From contig NC_059503.1 in assembly GCF_914767665.1 (NCBI RefSeq), positions 20,646,001 to 20,710,000 of the forward strand: a stretch of DNA of 64,000 nt, written 5' to 3'. Numbering within the stretch: position 1 is the first letter of the stretch; every line of letters begins with the position of its first letter. Under the pieces are notes generated by a model that worked only from the letters and a program-made list of their open reading frames with translations, was not told the DNA's origin and made no database searches. This document shows positions 1 to 11,000 of this stretch, one piece after another. The translations under genes and the position numbers were made by a program. This DNA is from Harmonia axyridis (Eukaryota; Arthropoda; Insecta; Coleoptera; Coccinellidae).

Positions 1-199
1 TATTATTGCAGCAGCAGCTTGTGAAGTGATTAGTCCAAAAAACGAGAGGAAATCAAGTCTTCGAATATTTAATTCAATTGGGCATAAAATTGTAAAAAAG
101 ATAAAAATTACAGAGAATCTATTCCAGTGAAATAAAGACTGGCAGTTACTTCCAGATTTTTAGCAATCGGAGACTTATCACAGTCTTATGTATTTATAT

Positions 200-490
200 T
201 ATATATCTAAGCAACATATATCAGAAATCGTGCCAGAAGTTGGGCTGGTAAATACTCAGTTTCATCACCAGACTTTGTTTTAGTTTTCTTAATCTTTTGC
301 TGGAACTGCAAGATTAAATTTTTTATAAATTTCACCACGATCGCTGTCTAAACGAACAGTTATTTCCCCCCATGCATCGTTCTTCTTTTGCTTATTTTTA
401 TAATCTTTATCAGTTGCATCCCGAAGGATTGCTTATACATGAAAAAGTTCTATCAACTGACAAACTTTTTTCCTCGGCCACTGCATTGCG
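200..490 (-). pseudogene. Broken MADF-domain copy
   Basis: Read on the minus strand, this stretch gives the MADF pattern in three frames. First comes WPRKKVCQLIELFHV (about 480-438). Then, after a frameshift, DATDKDYKNKQKKNDAWGEI continues to an EIYKKFN segment (about 437-318). After a second shift there is FQQKIKKTKTKSGD followed by EYLP (about 317-205). MADF domains are Myb-like DNA-binding domains, often found in insect regulators and in companions of Harbinger-type transposons. No open frame joins the parts and no BESS domain follows, so it is a dead copy. Whether it came from a host gene or a transposon cannot be told. Confidence 0.6.
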
Positions 491-570
491 ACTCTACTTT
501 GTGCAGACTGTGTTAGAAACCCATGTTTATAACAATGATATTCATGATTCGGACAAGGCTTAGGAAAACA

Positions 571-1697
571 AAAATGATTTCTTAAATTTTGGCTGAAAGA
601 ATGAAACATCAATGCCTCTTCAACAAAATTACCAAGCAAGTCTTTTCGATTTACAAGAAGATATTTAGGCTGATTGAAATTGCAGCTTTAGTATAAAACC
701 CCTTAAAATATAATTTTCAATCATATATTAAAAGAGGTTTTTCCAAATTTCCTTTCAATGTAGTTTGTTTATAAGAAAACATTTATAACCTATATAAATA
801 CAAACCTCAGTATTTCTCCAAACACCCCCTTTTATCATAACCCTTGGCATCTTGAAGTTTTATGTTATTCTTGTAAATTAAAAAATTGAAAAAGCAGAAC
901 ACCAGATTTATCAGAATATTCAGAACAAGTCTAACAACACAGACTTGTTGTTTCAGCACTGACCACAGAGTACTAACTACTAGTCATAGATTATTCATAT
1001 GGATATTAGGTCTATGGTCTATGTCTTTAGTCTAAGCCATAGACATTGAACAAACCATTGAACTTTTATTAGTTCTATGGAACAAACCGATCAGCTCATC
1101 CTAAGGGCCATTTGCACCATTTGCCAAAACATTGATTAAAAATTTAAACGTTGATCACTCTATGATTTCTCAAGAGAATCAGAAATTAATCAATAATATC
1201 TATATTCTAAGAGCTTATCTATGGTCTTAGGTCTTTGCTAACTAGTTACAACTCAGAACATTAATAATTAATCTACAATGTATCTATATTCTAAGAGTTA
1301 CAAGCACAAACACAAATATATAGTCACAGATCCTCTTCTTCTTCTTCGAGTGATGAGTGACAGATTATAGAGTAGAAGCATAGAAATATAATATAACTAG
1401 AATTTGATTTGTTTAATTTCCGCTTGAATAATCCAATATATCATTTTATGATTTAGAAAAAAATGTCATGATCTGTAAAGCAATACCTGAAAGAATGGTG
1501 AATATCACTCATCTCCATTTTCAATTAAATAAAATGAATTTCACTATTTGTCTCTGGTTTCCATTGACAGATTATTGACTAGAATAAAAAAAAATAGAAA
1601 GAGTTGACAACATCGCGGATAAAATTGTGGTATGCACAATTGTATGTATGTATACTTCAGTATTAATGTACCCCGCTTTTCTAAATAGATATTCGTT
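571..1697. other. Intergenic, AT-rich, repeat-like
   Basis: I see no gene. Around 960-1250 there are several short direct and inverted copies of a TCTATGGTCT-type word, which look like an old miniature element without clear ends. The last 100 bases precede SNRNP48 and probably include its promoter, but I see no diagnostic core motif. Confidence 0.4.
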
Positions 1698-4383
1698 ATG
1701 GCAGTAGATTTCAATATTGAAATCAGAAAAAAACAATTAGAAAGTTTAGATCACTTTGTTACTTGCTCTAGGGAGAAAGTACAATCAATTATGAAATGTT
1801 TGGGTTGGTCAGTTGACAAAATTCAAGAAGTAAGTTTTAATTTTTTAAAATAATTTTTTTTTCTAAAATTAAGTTTCTGAATAGGAGCAGAGACTTTTCG
1901 TCACTTGTCCATATAATGACAATCATAAAGTACCTGCAGAGAAAACTGATGATCATATAAATAAATGTAAAATCAAGAGTGCAGGCTATAATTTACAAGA
2001 GGAATTTCTTTCTGAACCAATAAAATCAGAAGGAGGAACTATAGAAATCGGTATGATAATTATGTTTAAATTTAAAAAATGTACTAAAACTTTTTCTATT
2101 TTTAGGAAAAGATAAGAAAATAGATATACTGTGCCAAGCTGTTTCACAAAAACCCTTCTTCCAGACAGGTTTGTCCGATTCAACTCTCCATATTCTAAAA
2201 TAATGAAAAATTTTTTTCAGAAATTTTTTTTCTGCTATCATGGATATTGAAAATTTCAAAAAATGTCCAAACTTTCATTTATATCCTTTTCAAATATCCT
2301 TTTTCGGTATCCTTTTATATGTATCTTTACATTTCGCTTTTAATTTCCTAATTCGGTGCATGACCAGCACTTGAAATCTGGTAGAAATAATAATATTAAA
2401 TTCAAATGCAGAATTTATAACAAACCATCCTTACCTGATATTTGCAAGGCCTATTTTCATAAATCTAAGGTGAGAGTGCGGGAGAAGCTTATAAATTTTA
2501 AGAGGATAATATCAGTCTCATTTTCAACTTATCTGTTCATACAGCTCACTATAGAAATATAGTTCAAATTGAAATTAAAGTTAATATTTTTCATTATTGC
2601 TGACATTCTCTATTGCAAAAAAGTATAATGGTGAAATTATCATGGTATGAGTATATTTGATTTTCTCCTTTTGAAATTCCGAAAAAAAAATTATTTTTTT
2701 ATATATATTCCACAGTGAATGATCAATGAGCTCTCTGGAGTAATTAATGATATGTTCAAATTCTTCGTGATTGTTAGAGAAATAGGCTTTGTTCTTTTCC
2801 ATTTATAATGAGTTTTTATCCTTTTTACAATACTGATGGTACTAGATTAAAAGTCAGTTGAATTGACTCTTAATAATTTTTAAGTTAGCTGACAACGTAA
2901 CTGTATGAATCAAAATTATCCTTGTTCATTTATATATTCACCAAAAAACAATTTAGCTCTTTTCACAATTTTGTTTCTTAAATTTTTGTTACAGCATGGA
3001 ATGGAAAAGATCCAGACCCTCAGACCTACAGCCGTTTAATTTCAACATTTTCTTGTGATGAACGTTTGGTACTATATGATCATTGTGTAGCCAACACTAA
3101 AGGCCCATTAGAGCTTCCAGAATTTGATACGTTAGTATTTCAATTTTTATTTGAAGTGCATGTCACTGGAATGCAGATGTAATTATTCAAATTCATCTAC
3201 ATGGATACCAGAAATGAAATATTAAATTATTTCAATATAATCATGAAATGACATTTTTTAGTTGAAACTGATATAAATTACTCAGTATGACTTACGTAAA
3301 CTATAAATATTCATCCGATTGTCATTATATTTATTTCACTGTTCTACTAAGTGAAGTTTTTCGAAACTATCCTTCATTCATGTTCCTATATGTCTTTTAA
3401 ACACTGCTATGTACTTCTCTTGTGCCCAACTGCTCGTATGACTAATGCTCTTTATGTATATTGAATCTCACAGGACCATGTCCTTGATTCAAATCAAATT
3501 ATAATAATAATTAAAAAAAAACATGAGGAATTATAAAGAACCAAAATAAGATATTTTTTTCCCTTCTAGTTCTATTGAGAGGGATGAGAAGAGAGATTCT
3601 GAATTTACCAAAGAAGCTTTGAAATCTTTTGAACGGGATATGAAAAGAAGGAGTGTGAAATATAAACCAATTCACACTAATCACAAAAATTACAAAGAAG
3701 TATTACGAGAATTGATAGATTCTCAAATGCAGCAATATAGTGATTGGCTAGAGCATGTTAATGGTTCTAAGGGGCCTCACACTCCTGAGGATTTCTATAC
3801 TCAAAAATCTATTGAAGAAGATGAAGCACCAGAGATTCAGGATAACAGTCAAGAACACATTGATAGACCCCATTCTTCTATCAGTAAAATCAGCAATAAT
3901 TCTTCTGGATCACATAGTACAAAAGGTAATAGACATACCAGAACATCCCATTCTGATTTTCAATTGAGTAATGGAAGCAAAAACCATTATAATAAAGACA
4001 GCCACTCAAATTATTTCTGTCAAAGTTTTAAAAGTAAAAATAAATATATGCATCATGACGAAGATTCTCAAGAATCTAATAGTATTAGTAAAGTTTCTTC
4101 AATTGACATGGATAGCTCTTGTGAAAATAATGAGAGTACCTCAAGAAATCATTCAAGAGATTCATCCATCCAAAGGTCTTACAAGCATAAAGATAAGGGT
4201 ACTAGGTATGAGGATAGGAGACATAAATCTAGAAGTAATAATGGAGATCGTAGAAAAAGAGATCATAGTAGTGGTAGCAGTAGACACAGTTCAAGAAGCC
4301 ATAAATCTAAAGAAGATAGATATCACAAGCATCATTCTAGAGAAAAATATAGAAGACATAAGAGTTATTACGAAGACACTTAG
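1698..4383 (+). CDS. SNRNP48: U11/U12 snRNP 48 kDa protein (U11-48K), minor spliceosome
   Basis: Five exons join in phase: 1698-1829, 1885-2050, 2106-2168, 2995-3130 and 3570-4383, giving 436 aa. Residues 52-72 form the CHHC zinc finger (C52, H58, H68, C72; C-x5-H-x9-H-x3-C) that in this family contacts the 5' splice site of U12-type introns within the U11/U12 di-snRNP. The segment RRSVKYKPIHTNHKNYKEVL and the following helix match the conserved middle of the family. The last 150 residues are a Ser/Arg/His/Lys-rich RS-like tail, as in other U11-48K proteins but longer. The start is the first in-frame ATG of exon 1, just before the conserved N-terminal helix. All introns are GT-AG. Intron 3 carries a likely autoregulatory element (separate entry). 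Product assignment is firm; exon ends rest on phase and splice consensus. Confidence 0.88.
2221..2330 (+). promoter_or_regulatory. USSE-like tandem U12-type 5' splice sites
   Basis: Intron 3 of SNRNP48 has a good 3' splice site ending at 2220 (T-rich tract then CAG). Downstream lie three U12-type 5' splice-site words, ATATCCTTTT at 2281, ATATCCTTTT at 2294 and GTATCCTTTT at 2307, each 13 nt apart, plus a weaker GTATCTTTAC at 2321. In U11-48K and U11/U12-65K genes of animals and plants, tandem sites of this kind (USSE) bind U11 snRNP and activate an upstream 3' splice site, giving a non-productive mRNA. Using 2221 here keeps the frame only until TAA at 2349-2351. A consensus donor at 2470 (AAG|GTGAGA) would close a 249-nt poison exon, 2221-2469. 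That this copy works is inferred. Confidence 0.75.
2470..2994 (+). other. Rest of SNRNP48 intron 3
   Basis: AT-rich intron after the putative poison exon. I see no further coding or structural signal, apart from the 3' splice site of exon 4 ending at 2994. Confidence 0.4.
3131..3569 (+). other. SNRNP48 intron 4
   Basis: A 439-bp AT-rich GT-AG intron. Nothing else is recognised in it. Confidence 0.4.
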
Positions 4384-4617
4384 TGTTCATTGTTTTGTCT
4401 TGTTAAATAGTTATTAAATGTAATATTTCTTATATATGTGTTTACTGACTTATTATTCTCCACCTCCAAATTCAAGAACTGTTTCAGTGTTATATATTTG
4501 AAGTGGCTGTCGAAGTATTGAGAACAGTAAAAACTATTTTCCTTGATACTCAGTTGTATATTTACAGTAGGCTATTTAAGATTTCTGCTGAGAAAACTTC
4601 AAAATATATGTCCTCTA

Positions 4618-4639
4618 AATAAAAAAGTAACTCAATAAA
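4618..4639 (+). terminator. Polyadenylation signals of SNRNP48
   Basis: AATAAA occurs at 4618-4623 and again at 4634-4639, about 240 bp after the SNRNP48 stop and on the same strand. Either could end the transcript. Confidence 0.5.
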
Positions 4640-4992
4640 ATAATGTTCTTGAAATTTCTTATTATTTGTGATTTGAAAGGGATATTATGCCCTTCACATT
4701 ATATTCATTTTATACATTCCTTCCCTACAAAGTGGTGTGCATCTGTAGATTTTTTCTTAATATCAGATTTGCTGAGTTTTTAATGGGGATCACCTAAGAC
4801 TTGTTCGAAAAAAATTTGGGGGGGAGGTTGTGATATGGTGGTTGTGTAGCTCCGCCCAGCTGCATGATTGCGATTGGTGGCTATTGCAATGTTTGGGATG
4901 GACTCACCAGTAAAAATTGATGAGTACCTACATCCGAATTCAAATAAAGTAAGTCTAAGGATTATAAAGACATGGTACTAATAATATATTAT
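4640..4992. other. Convergent spacer
   Basis: Spacer between the convergent SNRNP48 and SH2-adaptor genes. A GC-richer patch at about 4820-4920, with a run of seven G, looks like a repeat fragment. No gene is seen. Confidence 0.35.
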
Positions 4993-4998
4993 TTTATT
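4993..4998 (-). terminator. Polyadenylation signal of the SH2 adaptor
   Basis: AATAAA on the minus strand, 47 nt past the stop codon of the SH2-adaptor gene. Confidence 0.5.
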
Positions 4999-5044
4999 TT
5001 CTCATATATAATATTATATACATAGGTAATAACTTATACACTGA

Positions 5045-8000
5045 TTAATATCTATTTGGAGGCAAAACTTTTCTCAAATATACTTCCTCTAAACCTCTTT
5101 CACTCTGGACTAGAAGGGGAGAATGTTCAAAATAGTCTTGAAATTCTTTGAAAGAGTCAAATTCTGGCGATTTCATGGATCCTTCTCCACAGGTGATTTT
5201 ATTGTTTGGTGTTCTCTCGATACCTAAATTGAAATATTTTGCGTTTTTCTTTATTGTGATTGATAGGAAAAACTTTCTGCTCGGTCGCAATAGGAATGCT
5301 CCATCTTCCAAATCATTAAGTAATTCTATCGCACCTTTTCGGTCAGTATTCCTGTAGAAAGGCTCGTTGTTGAAATTAACTGAAATAATAGTTAATTGTT
5401 AGATCTCATCCCCGAAATAAGCAACAAGTTTTCATTGAAATAAGTAATGAGAAGTTCTCATGTGGATGTGCATACTCTTTGTATGTTGTACTGCTGATTC
5501 ATGTTATAAAAGGGTTCGAACCGCGCGAGAATAATTTTAAAATATTATAAATATGGTCAGAGTTCGAACGTATTCAATATATTGCACCGTAACTATGTGA
5601 CCTTTTAGATGATTCTCACTAGCATTCTTTTATTTCTTGTGAAGACGTGACAGAAACATATTTAGGATTTATTGCATGCCGAAAAGGGTTTTTGTAGTAA
5701 TTGCTACAAAAACACCAATATACACCATTGGGCAATTAATTGCCCAATGGTGTATATTGGACAAACAGGAAGACGTTCAAGAAAAGAACAAACGAGAACA
5801 CCAAAGGAGTCACACCTGTGATAAAACCTTCTCATCATATGCAAACCATTTAACAGAATTTGGACATTATTTCAATGCTAATTTAAAAATCCTACATATC
5901 GAAAATAAAATTAACCTTTTGAATTCATTAGAATCACTTGAGATTAACAGGTACAGTTTTAGACAGATTTTGTTGAAAACCCAAGCAGATGCAAATAAGT
6001 CGCCTCTTTTGGGCATTCTCAGATCAATTTTTCGGAAATTGCAACAAACGAATTTATATAGTACCCTAAGAGAAGACCCGGGACCTTCTCTCGAGAAACC
6101 ATAAATAAAATATTTTTTTCTGTGACGGGACAAAAATTTGACATTTTATCTATGTTGACAGGTAACAAAATATGACTTTTCACGAAATTACTTTTTTCCC
6201 CGGGAAAAAAGTGAGTACTTTTTTCCCGGATATATATTTACCTACATATAGATAAAGGAATAATAATAATTCGACCGCACTATTGATGGCTTTTGTTGTT
6301 GTGCCAATTCCGAAAAATAAGCCAATAACACTGTCTCCGAGAAAGAACTGCATGTCTTTTTCATTTTCCATTCCATAAATCTTGAATACGCGGTTTCGTA
6401 AATTTTCCACGATTTAAGTAAGGCAATAATTTTCGTGACGCTACTTGCGCTGATTCTATCAACTTCAGTGGAGTCAGAGAAAACTCGGAATCAGACATTT
6501 TCGAACTTTATATTATTCAACAGAATAACTACCAAACAATTAAGATGCATAGAATACCTGGTGTGTTTACTGATTCGATTTTGTTTCAGACTTTTCGAGA
6601 GACCCACCTGTTGCTTTGGTGGTGTGCTTCACCAGAGTGCTGTAAGGTGGCGCTCTTTAAAATTTTTCGAATTCCCGCATCTGCCTGGTGCCGTTTAAAA
6701 AGGAAATACTGATTTTAGACACTGCAAACATTCACAATAAATTACAATTCAGTTCATATCGAATTTGTACTCAAATGAATGGAGTATAATGACAGACCAT
6801 CATAGAATATAAAATATTATTGTTCTATACTCAAAGTTCACGACAAGAGCGTAGAAATAGGGGGATACTGGGGGTAATTACACGGTGCTCCTAAATTGGG
6901 GATACAAATGAAAATGACAGATTTCCGGATCATTTTAAGAAAAAAAGTCCTATAACATGAGTCCCCATACATTTTGTTTTGAGATACATGTGTTGAAGTT
7001 CAAGTTATTTTCTCGTATAACCTTCCCTTCACAAGATATTTAATATGAATTGGCCATAGATATTCCAGTTTAAAGTTTCCACTATGTGATATGCTAATTT
7101 TGAATACAAATCTACAGGGTGATATATTTTCTGGAAGGATGCCTGCTTCCTTCCTCCAAATCTATATTTTGGTGAATGGCTGTTAGTTTAGAAAAATATA
7201 GAAAAAAAACTCTGGTCCTGTACTACACTTTTTGGTTTGTTATAGTTTTGTCGTATCTGCTATCGATTTCGAGAAAAATCTCTAGTAATCCTCAGGAAAA
7301 TCCAAATTATTTTTAAGATCCAGCTAGTAAGCTCTAATGAATGCATTAATTATAAGTTTTGGTATTTATTTACCTAATCTGTAGCGAAGATTAATAAGTA
7401 TTTGATAAACTGTACGACACACTAGAAACAACCTGTATATTGAAAGCAAAGCCTTTGTGGGCTCATATTCATGAAACTTTTTTTTCTCAAAATTATCCAA
7501 GTAATTTCTCATTTTCCTTCGTAACTCTTATTTGAGAACAAGGTAAGAACAACCGAATTAGTAACAACAAAAATTATTTCGAGTAATTTGGTTCAAACTT
7601 CATTATCAAACTTCTTTTTTTAACATTACAGATATGAATAAAAGTTGTCGTCAAAAATTTTTTTTCGATTATCCCTCCCCAAGAAAAAAAGATCTACGCC
7701 CTTGGTTCACACGAGTCGAGAATTGAGAGAAATGTCAAATGTAAACGATGTATGCGCCATCTGAAAAGCCCGCGATCCCTCGAAATCAAGTAGGTAAAAA
7801 TCTCCCGTTTTGTCTGAAAGTTTTACAGGTATAAGTAGACACACCAGGTATTCTATGCATCTTACAAACAATTAATACTGAGTTCGCAATTGTAAAATTA
7901 AATTGACAGATATTTGATTACTTTGAAGTTTCCCTTAGCAACGCAGGTCTATTTGCAGCTTACTAGTTCAAAAATTCAAAATTCATATCGATAACATTCT

Positions 8001-11000
8001 GACTTTAATATATTGTAATAATATGTTCTTTCACTATTAAATTGTCGTTTTTTCTGTCACAGAAAAAAATAGTGTATTATACACGGGAAAAATATTAGAT
8101 TTCAGCTCTCGGTTTTTTGTCTCCCTCCGCTTCGCGTCGGGAGACAACATAACCTCGAGCTAAAATCTAATACTTTTTCCCTTGTATAATAAATAACTAT
8201 TATTGCTCCACATGGCACTCTTATTGTTTTGTATTTAAATCTGGAAATTAAAAGTGCTTCTTGATAATTAATTTTATCAAAGTCCATCTACAAATAAAAG
8301 CGTGGTGACACTGCCGTAGCAGGGTTTTTATCCCAAGCGGTGCCGATTTCGCGAGTAATGCGCAGCCCACGACGACATCTCTCGGGCAAGTGACTACACC
8401 TACCTACATGAAATAATTTCCAATTGTCCTTAATTTTTTCCTAAATAATTATTACTTACGTAAATCTCTATGTGCTCCCCCTACATCATAATTATCATGT
8501 TCGAAATCATCTTGTTCGAATTCGTCATCTTGTTCGAATTCATCATCTTGTTCAAATTCACCATCTTCAATGTGATCCTCTTCTTGTCTCCTCTTTTTCA
8601 ACCAATTTCGGAGTTCATCAGCGAGGTGATCCAATTTAAAATTTTCGGTTGGTGTTGACAAACCTCGAAAGTCTTGACCATCTGTTGAATTGAGATATTC
8701 CGGTTGATTATCGGAATCGGAAAACACTACAAATTCTATACGAATGTCTTTTATTCATTCCTTTCTATTGGCAGATGGGCCTATAGTCTAGAGTCAAGAC
8801 TTTGTAATAAAATGTTGTATTCAGTACGTATGATATTGCACCAATACATGTTTTCAATTTCAATATTTATAAAGGGTGTTTCTCTTAAACTATAATACAC
8901 ACAGAAAAATTCCCAGATTTTTTTTTCGAAACAATTCGATATCAGAAAGCAGATCATAGATATCTTGATTTGTTCTCGAGATAAAAGTCGTTTCTGAAAA
9001 ATTACTGTTTCAAATAGTAGGTCTTGGTTTCTATTCAAGATTTTCTAAAAATTCTACAACATTTTTTCAGTAATTTTCATGGTTCATATAATACTCATAA
9101 CGGATCATAGATATAGCGAAATATTTTAAAGTCATTTTTCACGAAAAGCCCTGTAAGTCGAGAACGAATCAAGATATCTATATATTATCTGCTTTCTGAT
9201 ATCTAATTATTTCGAAAAAAAGGATACTCTCGGTGAGCATCGAATTTGGGACACCCTGTATATTGTCTTTCATTGTACCATTACAAACTAACAATAAATA
9301 AATTCTAACGTTACCTACTCATCTGTATGGAATTTTCTTTGTATAAAACTTTTTGACAACTTTTGAAAGAAAAGTCGCACTCCTTATCATATTACCTTGT
9401 GTATATCAAAAACTGTTCATAGTGAAGCCAATACTGTTCGACATTATAATTACAAAAAATTGGAAATTCCACGGAAGACTTTTTTGAATATAGGGTGAAA
9501 AATGAACTAAAAAAATTCATTCTGAGTTGTTTGACATACCCAAAACCTAACAATAATTTTTATTTAAAACTAATTTGAAATTATTATCCTATGACTAAGC
9601 AATATTGGTCGTGCAAATGTCTTTCATTCAATATTAAGTTTTACTGCGAGAAATATGTTACTTTAAAGAAACACCATTTTCCAACTTCGACACCTTGTAG
9701 GTATCTCGAAAACTAATAATAGGATCTTGTTCAAGTCATATTCTACAAAATACGAAAAATTCAGAATAATTAACCGGTGACAAATTCTTCCTGGTCCTAA
9801 ACAATCAAGAAATCAAAAATAGAAAAATATTTTTTAATCGAAAGGGACCATCCATTTTACAAAATCGGTAGATACCTATATCTTATTTGGATCAAATAGC
9901 ATACCTTGTTCGGAAGTGCCCTCTTCAGATTTGTAATGAGACTTCCAACTTGACGGTTGTTCGGTAGCAGAAGGTTTGGGTTTGTCATCCATTCTTTTTT
10001 CTTGGATATTCTGGAATTCCTTTTTTGGTGTTGCGGGTCTGAGTTTTTTCCGTGATATTTCTAATGCTAGTTGACTCACATTTTTCTGGCCTTCAATATG
10101 AGATGAATGATAAGATAAGCGAATCTAAACATCTAGTCGGAACCGAATTGACAGAAATGAAGCTCATCTATAATTTTTCTCCGAATAAACTGTTTCTCAA
10201 GTTTTGAGCATATTACTGTTTTTCGAAGAAGCAATTTTACCGTATCATCTAATACTTCTAATAGTATATTATTTCATAAGGAGAAGAAGTGTCTTTTTTC
10301 ACAGCGAACTTGTGTATGTGTGAGATGTAACTTTTCATGGATTTTTATGAATCCAAAATGTTTAAAAAAAAATAATAATTCATTCAGAGGAGTGAGTGAC
10401 TTTTCATGGCTCGCCTTCAATTATTATTATTATTCAATTACCCGCCTCTCAACGTTCGGCGGGTAAACATTAGCTCACCATGAAATCTACATGTTATGAA
10501 ATTATACATATATTATTTCAGGTTCATCGAGAAGCAAGTTTCGAAAGGAAATTGGGTTTTTTGAACAGACAACGCAATTACTCGATTCGATAATCGTAAC
10601 TTATTATGAGCAGTTTATTACCTTATTTAGCGTTGTAACTTATATTCTTAATATTTTTTTTGCAAAGTTTTATTTGTTAAGATTTCTGTTTGTCATTCAG
10701 AGATTCAAAATTGAAAATCAAATAAGTATTGGAACATTGAATACAAAAACTTACCCGGATTCTCATCTTCGTTACCATAATCACAAGTATCACCAGAATA
10801 CGCACTTTCACCATGCTTTGGTAATGTAATAGGAGGTTTGGGTAGATTCGATTGAAATTTTGATGAGGATTGCTCGTTTCTAGAATCATTCATATTAGTT
10901 TCTCTATTTCCAAGCCTATATTGTATTTTTTCTTGCAACTCTCTGGAGCTCTCATCATCGAGAAAAGTATTTGATTTTCTTCGATTAATTTTGGTTTTCA

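Noticed and set aside
3755..4417. Plus-strand frames of 70 and 148 aa inside SNRNP48 exon 5
   Set aside because: Shadows of the RS-rich coding frame; repeats of AGA/CAT codons keep the other frames open.
5440..5530. Possible tRNA from a GGTTCGAACC T-loop-like word
   Set aside because: The bases around it do not pair as a T stem, and no acceptor, D or anticodon arms fit upstream.
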